DNA from: CAZIBG01 sp964536985
GTDB taxonomy: Bacteria > Patescibacteriota > Saccharimonadia > Saccharimonadales > AWTP1-31
Direction: 5' to 3'
Assembly (NCBI GenBank): GCA_964536985.1
Contig: CAZIBG010000020.1
Coordinates: 1 to 20,182, forward strand
Length of the DNA: 20,182 nucleotides
A program made the translations under genes and the position numbers. Shown piece by piece: positions 1 through 7,382 of the stretch. Position 1 is the stretch's first letter, and the number at the start of each line of letters is the position of its first letter. The notes beneath the pieces were generated by a model, which saw nothing but the letters and a program-made list of their open reading frames with translations, had not been told where the DNA came from and did no database searches.

Positions 1-149
1 GTGCCATGACTATGCAAGTTCAGCAGGGGAGATTTGCCCATGAAGGCCCCTTAACTTTAGACCAAATTCCCGACATTATCGTACCTGACCTAGCTACTGC
101 ACAAACTCATTTAGCCGCCCTTCAGAGCTTAGAGCAACAACAACCATAA
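1..149 (+). CDS. C-terminal end of an unidentified protein (5' end outside window)
   Basis: An open frame runs from the window edge (codons in phase from base 3) to a TAA at 147-149. The visible residues include FAHEGPLTLDQIPDIIVPDL and a Gln-rich end (LEQQQP). It could be the tail of a longer protein or a short protein starting at the ATG at base 6 or 12. I do not recognise the family and assign no function. The next gene begins 50 bases downstream from its own promoter, so the two need not be co-transcribed. I see no clear terminator after the stop. Confidence 0.5.
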   Translation, partial: AMTMQVQQGRFAHEGPLTLDQIPDIIVPDLATAQTHLAALQSLEQQQP

Positions 150-183
150 AGTCGCTCCGGGATTTTATGAAGTCTGTGCACTC

Positions 184-192
184 TGATACTAT
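184..192 (+). promoter_or_regulatory. Extended -10 promoter of cutA (leaderless)
   Basis: TG-n-TACTAT lies at 184-192 and only six bases separate it from the ATG at 199. The expected transcription start therefore falls on or next to the A of the ATG. There is no Shine-Dalgarno site and no good -35 box, as is usual for extended -10 promoters. Confidence 0.55.
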
Positions 193-198
193 CTAGAT

Positions 199-510
199 AT
201 GAAATTAGCCACCTACTTACTTAGCTGTCCGAATGACGAAGAAGCCGAGCAAGTCTCGCTAGCACTTGTCGAAAATAATCTAGCAGCCTGCGTCAAACGC
301 ACTGAGATTAAGTCCGTATATCGCTGGGAGGGCGAGGTTAAGCATGGCGAGGAATCGCTGGTAATTATCGAAACTTCAGATGACAAGTTTGATCAAATTG
401 TTGAGCTACTGAATGTGGTTCATAGCGATCCATATTATGTTCTTAACGCGCTACCAGCCTCAGACACTACACCAGGCGTTATTGACTGGCTGAAGGAGAC
501 AACGTCATGA
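199..510 (+). CDS. cutA: CutA1-family divalent cation tolerance protein
   Basis: This 103-residue protein has the normal CutA1 length and order of conserved elements. They are a Cys-containing first strand (YLLSCPNDEEAEQ), the NNLAACVKR segment, SVYRWEGEV, an EESLVIIET strand, and a C-terminal VIDWLKE helix. CutA1 proteins are small cytosolic ferredoxin-like proteins that form trimers and were first linked to copper and divalent-metal tolerance; their exact job is unsettled. The usual HPYEVPEI motif is altered to a DPYYVLNALP segment (about residues 77-86), a modest divergence. The start is fixed by a -10 hexamer six bases upstream. The stop overlaps the start of the next gene (ATGA), so the two are probably translationally coupled. 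Other metal-related genes (TerC, CorA-like, MgtE) lie within the next 12 kb. Confidence 0.9.
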   Translation: MKLATYLLSCPNDEEAEQVSLALVENNLAACVKRTEIKSVYRWEGEVKHGEESLVIIETSDDKFDQIVELLNVVHSDPYYVLNALPASDTTPGVIDWLKETTS

Positions 511-929
511 CTAGCAAACCTGAACCGATTACTGTAAAGGTTACCGTTAACGCACCAATACAAAAAGCTTGGGACTATTGGACCAAACCAGAGCGCATCA
601 TGGAATGGAGTTTTGCATCTGATGATTGGGAAGCACCTGCTGCCGCCAATGATTTAGTAATAGGTGGAACATTTAGTACGACTATGGCGGCCAAGGATGG
701 ATCAGTGGAATTTGAGTTTGGTGGTACATACACAAATATCGTGGATCTCAAGGAAATCAGCTACTCCATGGATGATGACAGGGAAGTAACCATACTATTC
801 AGCACTGAAGGCTCAACGGTAACAATTACCGAAACGTTCGACCCAGAAAACGAAAACCCTCGTGATATGCAACGAGAGGGATGGCAGTCCATACTCAATA
901 ACTACAAAAAATACGTCGAACAAGCCTAA
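507..929 (+). CDS. SRPBCC / AHSA1-domain protein
   Basis: This 140-residue soluble protein fits the AHSA1-like branch of the SRPBCC (START/Bet v1) fold. Recognisable parts are VNAPIQKAWDYWTKPERIMEW at the start (about 14-34, first strand and helix), a NDLVIGGTF turn, a DGSVEFEFGGTYTNIV strand pair, and a C-terminal long helix (QREGWQSILNNYKKYVEQA) closing the cavity. Members bind hydrophobic ligands or act with chaperones; the ligand cannot be read from sequence. Its ATG overlaps the cutA stop by 4 bases, indicating an operon with coupled translation. An orphan gene follows under its own promoter. Family assignment is confident; cellular role is unknown. Confidence 0.85.
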   Translation: MTSKPEPITVKVTVNAPIQKAWDYWTKPERIMEWSFASDDWEAPAAANDLVIGGTFSTTMAAKDGSVEFEFGGTYTNIVDLKEISYSMDDDREVTILFSTEGSTVTITETFDPENENPRDMQREGWQSILNNYKKYVEQA

Positions 930-948
930 ACAAGGACACTTGGAGCAC

Positions 949-977
949 TTTACAAATCAGGCTGCTTGTTCTAACTT
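949..977 (+). promoter_or_regulatory. -35/-10 promoter of the 984 gene (leaderless)
   Basis: TTTACA (949-954) and TAACTT (972-977) are separated by 17 bases, a sigma70-like arrangement. The -10 ends six bases before the ATG at 984. No Shine-Dalgarno site is present. Confidence 0.55.
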
Positions 978-983
978 GTTGAG

Positions 984-1409
984 ATGAGTTTTCCAAATAG
1001 AGCCGAGTGGTCAACATTCGAAACATTTCGCCAGTACGAACCGCAACGAACCCTTCCGGGTGGTTTGGTGGTCGGATCGTTGTGTACTGTCATGATCTTG
1101 CTTCAAGAACCGCATCCCTCTGGCCGTATTGCAGTCGCGTTCCCCTGTGAGATATTAGACGCCGTCAAACATTACGATGAAACTGATGTTCTGTTTGGCC
1201 AGCTAAGTCAGGGGCAAGTGATCCAGGAAGTTCATAAGGCTATTTTGCCTGACGGCCATATGAATCTGATCCGACCATCACACCTGGCGATTACCGGCAT
1301 TGCCGTCAAATGTGGGTATGTATACTCCGTCAATGAAGAGCTAGGTCATGATCTGAGCGAACTTGAAATCGTCCTAGATCAAACGCGATCCCTGGTGGCA
1401 GCAGTTTAG
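984..1409 (+). CDS. Hypothetical protein, 141 aa
   Basis: I do not recognise this protein. It is predicted soluble, without a signal peptide or membrane segment. Visible segments include LPGGLVVGSLCTVMILLQEP (about 24-43) and GRIAVAFPCEILDAV, which look like beta-rich core strands, and an acidic C-terminal helix (ELGHDLSELEIVLDQTRSLV). Support for it being real comes from a well-spaced -35/-10 pair ending six bases before the ATG and from its end fitting exactly against the next gene: its TAG and the opposite gene's TAA share bases 1406-1409. Function unknown. Confidence 0.7.
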   Translation: MSFPNRAEWSTFETFRQYEPQRTLPGGLVVGSLCTVMILLQEPHPSGRIAVAFPCEILDAVKHYDETDVLFGQLSQGQVIQEVHKAILPDGHMNLIRPSHLAITGIAVKCGYVYSVNEELGHDLSELEIVLDQTRSLVAAV

Positions 1410-2887
1410 GCCCGCCAGAGAAATAGTGGAGAAATTATTGTTCGACTTAAATCATTGAGTTTAACAAGGAATACCTGACCCTCAAAATACCAGTCGGCAT
1501 CGCTATAGTGTATAAATCCAGTTATTCCTCCTCCGACAGAGAACAACGCAATCGCCAACAGGAGTATTACCAGCTTAACGCCAGGCATTAACCGGAAGGC
1601 ATGCTGATAGCCTGCAATCAACAGTAGAATAAACGGCAAAAGGATGGGGTGAAGATACCGACCGTTTATGGCCACCATCTGGCCGAGATTAAGATAGTCA
1701 TTAAAGTTGCGCCCCCAAAGCGAAACCACGTATACCATCCCGGCAAATAGGATCATGACAAAGACAGGATCATGAGCAAGAATTCTACGCAAATATCGCA
1801 GAGTAATCACCGCACCGCAAACCGAAAGAACGGCGGCGGCCATAGCAATCGGCATAGCAACATGATTTGTGTAGCGCTTTGGGCCCGTTGCTCCATTGAT
1901 AGTAAAGAATAGCCGATAGAACATTCCGCCTGTCCAATCCACGCTAAAACGTAGCGGATTAGGACTAACCGATTGCTCCGTTTGGGCTAATTTATAGTTA
2001 CGCTCCCACGGCTCAAACGACGCACAACGTGACGGATCGATAACTTGATGACATTGAACCACAGGGTTTTGATAAAGTACCGTATTGACTCCATAGTACC
2101 AACAAAACAGTACTGCCAATATCGCAATTGCCCCTAACTGCACTCGGCGCGTGTGCTTTTGCAAAGCCTGCCATTGCTTAAAGGTTGTTCGCTTCCTCCC
2201 ATGAAGTCGATGTCTCCAGATCATCCACAACATGTAGGTAAATACGGCCGCCATTATCGGCAAGAAGGTAAATTTATTGAGCGTACCAAGTAAGCTAAGT
2301 AGTACCGTCCACATTGCCTGACCCAACCATGACTTACGCTGCACTATCTGCTTGGCGAAAGTGGCTGTCGACAGTAGCGTTAGAGCAACCAGGGGGAACT
2401 GTAGGTTGTCATAGTTTAACTGGCCGGCAAGCAGTGGAACGGTCGGGATCAGAATAAAAAACAATAGCGCAGCATGAACGGCTGCCGCCGATGCTTTAGT
2501 GCGCAACAGTAATTTGCGGAACAGAAAGAGCCCCCAGCAAAACATTGCCACACTAAACATACGTAAGGTGACTACTGTTACAAACTCGCTAGCTCCAACG
2601 GATTCAAGCAATCGATAGGGAATGCTCAACAAAAAATGGTACAGCTGAGAAGGATCGCGCGCTAATGCGCCATACGGAGCCTGACCCGCGGGCTGCTGAT
2701 AAATAATCGGCGAAATGATATCGCTGTGAAGTTTAATCAGATTGTAGTGGTATGCTTCGTCAAATGCCATTGGATAGCGCGAAGAAACTGCGATCCATAT
2801 CCCCTGAAAGGCAGCCACCGCAATAATAGCCCACCCAAAGATAGTGGAGGCCAGTAACATAACAATCTGCTGATAGAGGCGCTTCAT
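1406..2887 (-). CDS. Polytopic membrane protein, probable GT-C-type glycosyltransferase
   Basis: This 493-residue protein has about ten or more hydrophobic segments. The first outer loop after TM1 carries an acidic FDEAYHY motif (residues 42-48), the position where GT-C enzymes (GT39/PMT and ArnT-like) place catalytic Asp/Glu. A GQLNYDNLQFPLVALTLL segment (about 155-172) resembles DUF2142/PMT-like proteins. Such enzymes move sugars from lipid-phosphate carriers to acceptors on the outer face of the membrane; donor and acceptor are unknown here. The C-terminal part has further TM segments and no recognisable soluble domain. It has its own promoter, divergent from yihY, with an AGAAGA stretch upstream of the ATG. 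The fold class is fairly secure; the glycosyltransferase role is inferred. Confidence 0.65.
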   Translation of the reverse strand: MKRLYQQIVMLLASTIFGWAIIAVAAFQGIWIAVSSRYPMAFDEAYHYNLIKLHSDIISPIIYQQPAGQAPYGALARDPSQLYHFLLSIPYRLLESVGASEFVTVVTLRMFSVAMFCWGLFLFRKLLLRTKASAAAVHAALLFFILIPTVPLLAGQLNYDNLQFPLVALTLLSTATFAKQIVQRKSWLGQAMWTVLLSLLGTLNKFTFLPIMAAVFTYMLWMIWRHRLHGRKRTTFKQWQALQKHTRRVQLGAIAILAVLFCWYYGVNTVLYQNPVVQCHQVIDPSRCASFEPWERNYKLAQTEQSVSPNPLRFSVDWTGGMFYRLFFTINGATGPKRYTNHVAMPIAMAAAVLSVCGAVITLRYLRRILAHDPVFVMILFAGMVYVVSLWGRNFNDYLNLGQMVAINGRYLHPILLPFILLLIAGYQHAFRLMPGVKLVILLLAIALFSVGGGITGFIHYSDADWYFEGQVFLVKLNDLSRTIISPLFLWRA

Positions 2888-2905
2888 TTTAATTCTTCTA
2901 ATGTA

Positions 2906-2911
2906 AGTATA
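2906..2911 (-). promoter_or_regulatory. -10 hexamer TATACT for the GT-C gene
   Basis: Read on the minus strand this is TATACT, 18 bases upstream of the ATG. It leaves a leader of about 11 bases that contains AGAAGA, a weak Shine-Dalgarno-like stretch. It is divergent from the yihY promoter 24 bases away. Confidence 0.45.
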
Positions 2912-2934
2912 TCCTAAGATGCTTATGATTACGG

Positions 2935-2940
2935 TATAGT
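2935..2940 (+). promoter_or_regulatory. -10 hexamer TATAGT for yihY
   Basis: TATAGT is followed by 16 bases to the ATG at 2957. The short leader contains AGGA (2947-2950), so this gene keeps a Shine-Dalgarno site, unlike most of its neighbours. Confidence 0.45.
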
Positions 2941-2956
2941 ATGTACAGGAACATTA

Positions 2957-3856
2957 ATGAAAATAATTGACAATACACTGGCTCGAATAAACAGCTTCCA
3001 GCAAGACCACGCTGTTATTGGTTTACCTTATGCCATTATTAAACGCTTCAGTGAACAAAAAGCCGGCTATCAGGCGGCTTTGATAACCTATTACGGGTTT
3101 CTGTCACTGTTTCCTTTACTTCTGGTAGCTACATCGATAGTGGGATTGCTGGTACAGAACAATCAAGAGCTAGAGACAAAAATTATGGCTACCATAAGTA
3201 CCTATTTCCCGGTAATCGGAGAGCAGTTAACCGAGAACATTCATGCCTCATCAGCGTCAGGATGGCCACTAGTCATTGGTATGATCATTGCTCTGTATGG
3301 TGCTCGGGGTGGCATGGACGCCTTCCGAAGTGCCATAAACCATGTCTGGGGGATCTCGAGTAGCAAGCAGCCGGGTTTTCCTGAATCATTATTCACGAGT
3401 ATTGCCATGATTATTGTTGGCGGTATTGGTTTGTATTCTGCAGCGCTTCTGTCCACCTACACTGCTGGACTCGGTAGTTCACTGTTCTTTAAACTACTGT
3501 CGCTGATTGTCAGTATTGGTCTGTTACTGCCAACATTCTATTTCTTATTCACGGCTGCCCTAGGCCTGCATGCCGCCAACCACACCGACCGCATGTTAAT
3601 GGCGGCCAGCAGCACCGTTGGCATTGTGACCGTTCAGGGAATTGGAGGCTACCTGGTCACCAGCCAGCTCAATAAGCTTAGTCCGCTATACGGCACCTTT
3701 GCACTGGTTCTGGGGTTATTGTTCTGGATCTACCTCCAGGCCGTGATTGTTATGTACTGTGCCGAGACAAGGGTGGTTCGCAAATATAAGCTCTGGCCGC
3801 GAAGCTTAGTCGGCAAGCTAATTACTGAAGGTGATAGACAAGCTGCCCGTCGATAA
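2957..3856 (+). CDS. yihY: YihY/UPF0761 (BrkB-like) inner-membrane protein
   Basis: This 299-residue protein has the family signature AALITYYGFLSLFPLLLVAT (about residues 40-59) and five to six further hydrophobic segments. These include SLFFKLLSLIVSIGLLLPTFYFLF and a late LYGTFALVLGLLFWIYLQAVIVMYCAE stretch with the conserved G-x-F-x3-LGLLFWIYL pattern. Members are cytoplasmic-membrane proteins often annotated as ribonuclease BN or virulence factor BrkB. The RNase label is a historical misannotation, and the true function is not settled. The terC gene follows 15 bases after the stop with its own promoter inside the end of this gene, so the two may be both co-transcribed and separately expressed. 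Confidence 0.88.
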   Translation: MKIIDNTLARINSFQQDHAVIGLPYAIIKRFSEQKAGYQAALITYYGFLSLFPLLLVATSIVGLLVQNNQELETKIMATISTYFPVIGEQLTENIHASSASGWPLVIGMIIALYGARGGMDAFRSAINHVWGISSSKQPGFPESLFTSIAMIIVGGIGLYSAALLSTYTAGLGSSLFFKLLSLIVSIGLLLPTFYFLFTAALGLHAANHTDRMLMAASSTVGIVTVQGIGGYLVTSQLNKLSPLYGTFALVLGLLFWIYLQAVIVMYCAETRVVRKYKLWPRSLVGKLITEGDRQAARR

Positions 3857-3864
3857 CATACACT
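3835..3864 (+). promoter_or_regulatory. -35/-10 promoter of terC inside the end of yihY (leaderless)
   Basis: TAGACA (3835-3840) and TACACT (3859-3864) are separated by 18 bases. The -10 ends seven bases before the ATG at 3872. The promoter overlaps the last codons and stop of yihY. Confidence 0.45.
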
Positions 3865-3871
3865 GCTATTC

Positions 3872-4882
3872 ATGAATTCACTCTTTTTATTCGCCTCCAG
3901 CAAGGCATCAGAAATCCACAGCTACCACGTTCCATGGTTTATGTACGCCATCGTAGGCCTCGCATTAGCTGGCTACACCGCTATCGAAGTCCATCACACT
4001 CGTAAAGATCACGAAATCAAATTCCCTGAAGCTGTCCGATGGTCGCTATTTTATATAAGTATTGCCTTAGCTTTTGCCATACCAGTGTTCTTTTTCATTG
4101 GTCACCAAGCAGCCGGCGAATACTTGGCGGCATGGGCCATAGAAAAGGCTCTCAGTCTTGATAACTTGTTTGTAATTGGACTGATCTTTAGCAGCTTTGG
4201 AGTTAGCCGCAAACTAGAACGACGCATGCTCAACTACGGTATCGCAGGGGCGATTATTTTCCGGTTAATCTTTATCCTTGCCGGATTGGAGCTCCTTAAA
4301 CGATTTGAGTGGGTGAGCATAATCTTCGGCCTTATACTTATGCGCGCTGCTTGGAAAGCATTCCAAGAGGCAAGGGGTGGCGACGATCTAGAAGAAGAGG
4401 TCGAAATAACCGATAAACGACTATGGAAGGTTATGACCAGAATCCTGCCAGTCCATCACGAATTTGTGGGCCATAAACTAACCGTCAAGATAAACGGTAA
4501 GCGCATGCTCACTTTAATGGCAGCCGTAATCATTCTTATTGAGCTAACTGATATAATTTTTGCCGTCGACAGCGTACCGGCTGTTCTGGCCGTCAGTCCT
4601 GATCGATTTATTGCATACTCCAGTAATGTTTTTGCACTGTTGGGACTTAGGGCATTATTCTTTGTATACCAAGCGGTTGCCAGCAAGTTCTGGGCATTAT
4701 CATGGGCACTATCTGGAATTCTAGCCTGGATCAGTTTCAAGATGATTGCTGCGCCTCTTGGCCTGCATGTACCTGTAGCTATCAGCCTGGTGGTTCTGGC
4801 TACGTTCTTATTTGGTAGCATTTTTGTATCACTTAAGTGGCCGCGAAAACTCAAAGAGCATCCAATCCATATCGACGAATAG
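3872..4882 (+). CDS. terC: TerC/Alx-family integral membrane protein, probable metal (Mn) exporter
   Basis: This 336-residue protein has about nine membrane segments and the full TerC signature set. It shows EKALSLDNLFVI (91-102, with conserved Asp97 and Asn98), ELTDIIFAVDSVPA (224-237, with Asp227 and Asp233), and SNVFALLGLRALFF (251-264). A charged cytosolic loop (GGDDLEEEVEITDKRLWKVM, about 169-188) separates the two halves, as in Alx-type members. TerC/Alx proteins take part in tellurite resistance and in Mn2+ export; the conserved Asp and Asn residues line the metal site. The metal here is inferred, not shown. An AT-rich 374-base gap follows. Confidence 0.92.
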   Translation: MNSLFLFASSKASEIHSYHVPWFMYAIVGLALAGYTAIEVHHTRKDHEIKFPEAVRWSLFYISIALAFAIPVFFFIGHQAAGEYLAAWAIEKALSLDNLFVIGLIFSSFGVSRKLERRMLNYGIAGAIIFRLIFILAGLELLKRFEWVSIIFGLILMRAAWKAFQEARGGDDLEEEVEITDKRLWKVMTRILPVHHEFVGHKLTVKINGKRMLTLMAAVIILIELTDIIFAVDSVPAVLAVSPDRFIAYSSNVFALLGLRALFFVYQAVASKFWALSWALSGILAWISFKMIAAPLGLHVPVAISLVVLATFLFGSIFVSLKWPRKLKEHPIHIDE

Positions 4883-5140
4883 GCACCAAAAAGTTGTAAA
4901 AAACAAACTTGTTTTGATGTTCGCAGCGGCGCATACTAGACATTAGCAATATGGGTGCTGGACGAAAGGCTCTTCGAAGTCTCCTCAACCTTCCTACTCA
5001 TAGGCTATATAACTGCCTGGACGCTTCAGTCATAACGGCAAAAAAACTCGGGAAGTATACACACTAGATTCCGTCTTACGAAGTCAAAGCGTCACTGCCA
5101 ACCCAAAAGAATTAGCTCACAGGCTTACATGTCTGGTACT

Positions 5141-5190
5141 CGAACGGTTACCATCCATGGCCTGCGATAGCTCCAATCTTTAACCGTTCG
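5141..5190. repeat. 10-bp perfect inverted repeat with 30-base loop
   Basis: The arms CGAACGGTTA and TAACCGTTCG are exact reverse complements. The loop contains CCATGG. The arm spacing of 40 bases, nearly four helical turns, would also suit a looping protein-binding site. Confidence 0.6.
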
Positions 5191-5234
5191 GTCAGTAGTT
5201 ACCTCAGTAACATCACTGGCAACTCTTCAATATT

Positions 5235-5249
5235 TATAAACATCTGGAG
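5235..5249 (+). promoter_or_regulatory. -10-like TATAAA and GGAG ribosome-binding site of the 98-aa gene
   Basis: TATAAA (5235-5240) is followed by GGAG (5246-5249), seven bases before the ATG at 5257. This gene has one of the clearest Shine-Dalgarno sites in the window. The TATAAA call as promoter is tentative; transcription could start further upstream. Confidence 0.4.
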
Positions 5250-5256
5250 CAAAACT

Positions 5257-5553
5257 ATGAGCATCACCCATTATCAGGACCAATCAAACACTAAAACTTT
5301 CGTAAACAAAGAAGTATCGGTTAACTCACTGTCATTTAGCGGTCGCGGCAAGATCAGAAGCTTTCCTAGGCAGATAACCATCGACTCAGAAGAGATAACT
5401 TTTGTAGAAACTGGCATGCACTACCTACTTCAAAAAGGGCAGAAGATCGTCCAACTGTTCGACATGAGCGACGGCTCAAAGAACTACCGTCTTCAGTTTG
5501 ATACTCAGAACTTTACGTGGACACTATTGAATGTCTCCAACGTTGCCCGTTAG
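5257..5553 (+). CDS. Small hypothetical protein, 98 aa
   Basis: I do not recognise this protein. It has no signal peptide, Cys pair or membrane segment. The second half (residues 35-95) alternates polar and hydrophobic residues as in a beta-sandwich or small barrel: SFPRQITIDSEEITFVETG, HYLLQKGQKIVQLFDMSDG, NYRLQFDTQNFTWTLLNV. The start is supported by GGAG seven bases upstream. It stands alone as a transcription unit, with a structured 374-base region before it and a strong intrinsic terminator 20 bases after its stop. This points to a separately expressed, possibly abundant protein. Function unknown. Confidence 0.75.
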   Translation: MSITHYQDQSNTKTFVNKEVSVNSLSFSGRGKIRSFPRQITIDSEEITFVETGMHYLLQKGQKIVQLFDMSDGSKNYRLQFDTQNFTWTLLNVSNVAR

Positions 5554-5573
5554 TCGAAACCGTAACACATAAT

Positions 5574-5599
5574 ATAGCACCGCTCTCGGTGCTATTTTT
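5574..5599 (+). terminator. Intrinsic terminator after the 98-aa gene
   Basis: A perfect 9-bp stem (ATAGCACCG / CGGTGCTAT) with a 4-base loop is followed by a T-run (5595-5599). It lies between convergent genes. The minus-strand tail is poorer in T, so it mainly serves the + strand gene. Confidence 0.85.
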
Positions 5600-5620
5600 A
5601 ATTTAGACAGAGACGGGCAG

Positions 5621-6625
5621 CTAAGGCATGGAGGGCAGTGAAATAGTAAACTGCGTGCCACCTTTGGCGCTACTGATCACGTCGATGGTCCCGCCGTGCC
5701 GCGTTACAATATCTTTAGCTAGCGACAATCCGAGACCATGACCCTTGGGGTTAAACTTGGTAGCTTCGGTGCCACGATAAAAACGATCGAATAAGTGCAG
5801 TATGTCCTTCTTGGCAATGACCGCACCTTGATTGGAAACATCAATAGTCACTGTATCGCCGATGAGAGCCACAACAACCTTGAGCTCAGGATTCTTGAGA
5901 CCGCTGTAAGTAACGGCATTTTCGGCAAGAATACCAAGCACCTGGGCAATCAATAATTTATCTGCCTCAACATAAACAGCCTGTTCGGCGACAACTGGAA
6001 TTGGAATATTATAACGTTTAGCGAGGGTCTTCATCTGGTCACGTATGAGCTTGGTTAGGTTAGTCTTGACTAAAGAGATGGCCTCTGCATCACTTCGAGT
6101 CAAACCTAATAGTTGGTCGCTAAGCTGGCGAAGACGGGCGACCTCTTCTAGATTACTCGCCAATATTTCTTTGGCTTCGGACAGCGGGAGATTCTTGCTT
6201 CTAAGTGCTACTTCAATCTCGGTCTGCATAATTGCCAGTGGGGTACGTAACTCGTGACTAGCGTCAGCAGTAAAGCGCGTTTGCGCGGCATGGGCGGCTT
6301 CCAATGGCTGTAAGGTTCGTCGAGCAAACCAGTAGCTGGCGATACCACCAGCGCCGATAATAACTGCGTTAATGAAGAATAAGGTAAGTAGTAGCTGATG
6401 ACGGTCATCGGCCAACTGAGACTCCCTCTGTCGTTCGAGTAGCCTAACAATGCGATCTGGCACCAATGGATCGGGTAAGTCCCGCACAACAGCTGTCTGA
6501 CGCTCGGCGCCCTGTCTTAAGCGAGTTGAGGCAACGCTATACATGGGCAAGCTAAAAAGCAGACACACGAGCAGCAAAGCCCCAACGTACCAGGCGGTCA
6601 ATTTAAAAACTGCAGATCTAAACAT
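5621..6625 (-). CDS. Membrane sensor histidine kinase (OmpR-system partner)
   Basis: This 334-residue protein has two membrane segments (about 8-31 and 79-100) around a short outer loop of roughly 50 residues, then a brief linker and the kinase core. The H-box is FTADASHELRTPL with phospho-accepting His124. The N-box is ILAENAVTYS (Asn236), the F-box is LFDRFYRG, and the G2-box is GHGLGLSLAK. The G1-box reads SNQGAVI, with Asn in place of the usual Asp, a form also seen in VanS-like kinases. The small outer loop suggests sensing of membrane state or of a partner protein. It follows the regulator gene with a TAATG overlap, so it is translated from the same mRNA. The stimulus is unknown. Confidence 0.92.
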   Translation of the reverse strand: MFRSAVFKLTAWYVGALLLVCLLFSLPMYSVASTRLRQGAERQTAVVRDLPDPLVPDRIVRLLERQRESQLADDRHQLLLTLFFINAVIIGAGGIASYWFARRTLQPLEAAHAAQTRFTADASHELRTPLAIMQTEIEVALRSKNLPLSEAKEILASNLEEVARLRQLSDQLLGLTRSDAEAISLVKTNLTKLIRDQMKTLAKRYNIPIPVVAEQAVYVEADKLLIAQVLGILAENAVTYSGLKNPELKVVVALIGDTVTIDVSNQGAVIAKKDILHLFDRFYRGTEATKFNPKGHGLGLSLAKDIVTRHGGTIDVISSAKGGTQFTISLPSMP

Positions 6626-7302
6626 TAGTTCGCGGTCCTCAGTCGATAGCCAAATCCACGCACTGTTTCGATAACAGATGGGGCTTCGGCGCTGTCCAGC
6701 TTCTTACGTATGCTACGAATGAATACTTCTACGGTATTGGGCAGAATGTCGGAATCAAAGTCCCAAACATGTTCAATTAGTTGATCCTTGCTCCATACCT
6801 GATCAGGGTGATGAGCCAAGTACTCAAGCAGGGCATATTCTTTTTTACTCATACGGACTTGGTTGCCGCCAATGCGAACTTGCTTTGTGGCGGTGTTAAT
6901 TTCTAGATCTCCAACCGTTATAGTCAAGTCTACTGCCGCTGCCGGGCGTCGTGACAATGCACGAACCCGCGCCAATAACTCTTCGAAGGCAAATGGCTTA
7001 ACCAAATAGTCATCGGCACCCGTATCGAGTCCCGTAACTCGGTCGTCTAGCTCTCCGCGAGCTGTCAGCATCAATACCGGGGTGGTATTGCCAGCATCTC
7101 GAAGCGCTTTGCATATTTCTAGACCATCATGGCCTCCAGGAAGCATCCTATCGAGAATTATCAGATCATAGTGCTCCGTTTCGGCGTATGCCAGGCCACC
7201 ATCATAGTCAGCCTGTAAATCAACGGCATAGCCGTCCTGCTCCAGACCGGCCTTGATTGCACGACCGAGCTTTGCTTCGTCTTCGACAACAAGTAATTTC
7301 AT
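6625..7302 (-). CDS. OmpR/PhoB-family response regulator
   Basis: This 225-residue protein has a receiver domain (1-115) with the acidic pocket at Asp8, phospho-acceptor Asp51 (LIILDRMLPGG), Thr80 and Lys102 (VKPFAFEELLAR). A winged-helix DNA-binding domain follows (about 128-223), with EYALLEYLAHHPDQVWSKDQ and a C-terminal TVRGFGYRL hairpin typical of PhoB-type regulators. It is the first gene of the pair with the downstream kinase. A TATACT hexamer ends six bases before its ATG, so the mRNA is probably leaderless. The 80-base gap to the divergent kinase-like gene could hold autoregulatory sites, but I see no obvious direct repeat. Target genes are unknown. Confidence 0.95.
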   Translation of the reverse strand: MKLLVVEDEAKLGRAIKAGLEQDGYAVDLQADYDGGLAYAETEHYDLIILDRMLPGGHDGLEICKALRDAGNTTPVLMLTARGELDDRVTGLDTGADDYLVKPFAFEELLARVRALSRRPAAAVDLTITVGDLEINTATKQVRIGGNQVRMSKKEYALLEYLAHHPDQVWSKDQLIEHVWDFDSDILPNTVEVFIRSIRKKLDSAEAPSVIETVRGFGYRLRTAN

Positions 7303-7308
7303 GTTATT

Positions 7309-7314
7309 AGTATA
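7309..7314 (-). promoter_or_regulatory. -10 hexamer TATACT of the two-component operon (leaderless)
   Basis: On the minus strand TATACT is followed by six bases (AATAAC) and the ATG. There is no Shine-Dalgarno site. Confidence 0.6.
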
Positions 7315-7364
7315 TCGCGAATTACTTAAAGCTTACTGAGCGCTACACCGTCACTCACTATAAG

Positions 7365-7373
7365 TGGTATTAT
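7365..7373 (+). promoter_or_regulatory. Extended -10 promoter TGGTATTAT of the 7383 gene
   Basis: TG-n-TATTAT ends nine bases before the ATG at 7383. No Shine-Dalgarno site is visible, so the transcript is leaderless or nearly so. Confidence 0.5.
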
Positions 7374-7382
7374 CAATGTAAT

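Larger units (their letters stand above)
4883..5256 (+). other. Gene-poor region with inverted repeats upstream of an orphan gene
   Basis: No reading frame here convinces me as a gene. A perfect 10-bp inverted repeat, CGAACGGTTA (5141-5150) and TAACCGTTCG (5181-5190), encloses a 30-base loop. A second small hairpin, GTTAC-CTCA-GTAAC, lies at 5198-5211. A weak AT-only palindrome lies at 4900-4915 just after terC. The two hairpins end about 45 bases before the next ATG. They could be an RNA leader, an operator, or part of a small RNA; the sequence does not decide. I could not match it to any known riboswitch, tmRNA, SRP or RNase P pattern. Confidence 0.4.

Noticed and set aside
918..973. Imperfect inverted repeat GAACAAGCC ... 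GGCTGCTTGTTC as a terminator after the SRPBCC gene
   Set aside because: The arms are interrupted and about 35 bases apart with no T-run, and the right arm overlaps the next promoter.
4456..4854. 132-codon frame opposite terC
   Set aside because: It is antisense to the conserved second half of TerC, including the Asp motif; it is a shadow frame.
4900..4915. AT-rich palindrome (AAAACAA-AC-TTGTTTT) after terC, as a terminator
   Set aside because: The stem is almost all A-T with a two-base loop, too weak to call as an intrinsic terminator.
4951..5067. 38-codon frame starting MGAGRKALRSLL in the long intergenic region
   Set aside because: No ribosome-binding site, no convincing -10 at the leaderless spacing, and no recognisable family; such short frames are expected by chance.
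5092..5223. Near-repeat TCACTGCCAAC / TCACTGGCAAC as a CRISPR or iteron array
   Set aside because: Only two copies, one mismatch, 110 bases apart and no further units; mentioned only as part of the intergenic finding.
5621..6625. G1-box Asn in the OmpR-partner kinase as a sign of a dead kinase
   Set aside because: N-x-G forms occur in working VanS-like kinases and all other boxes are intact.
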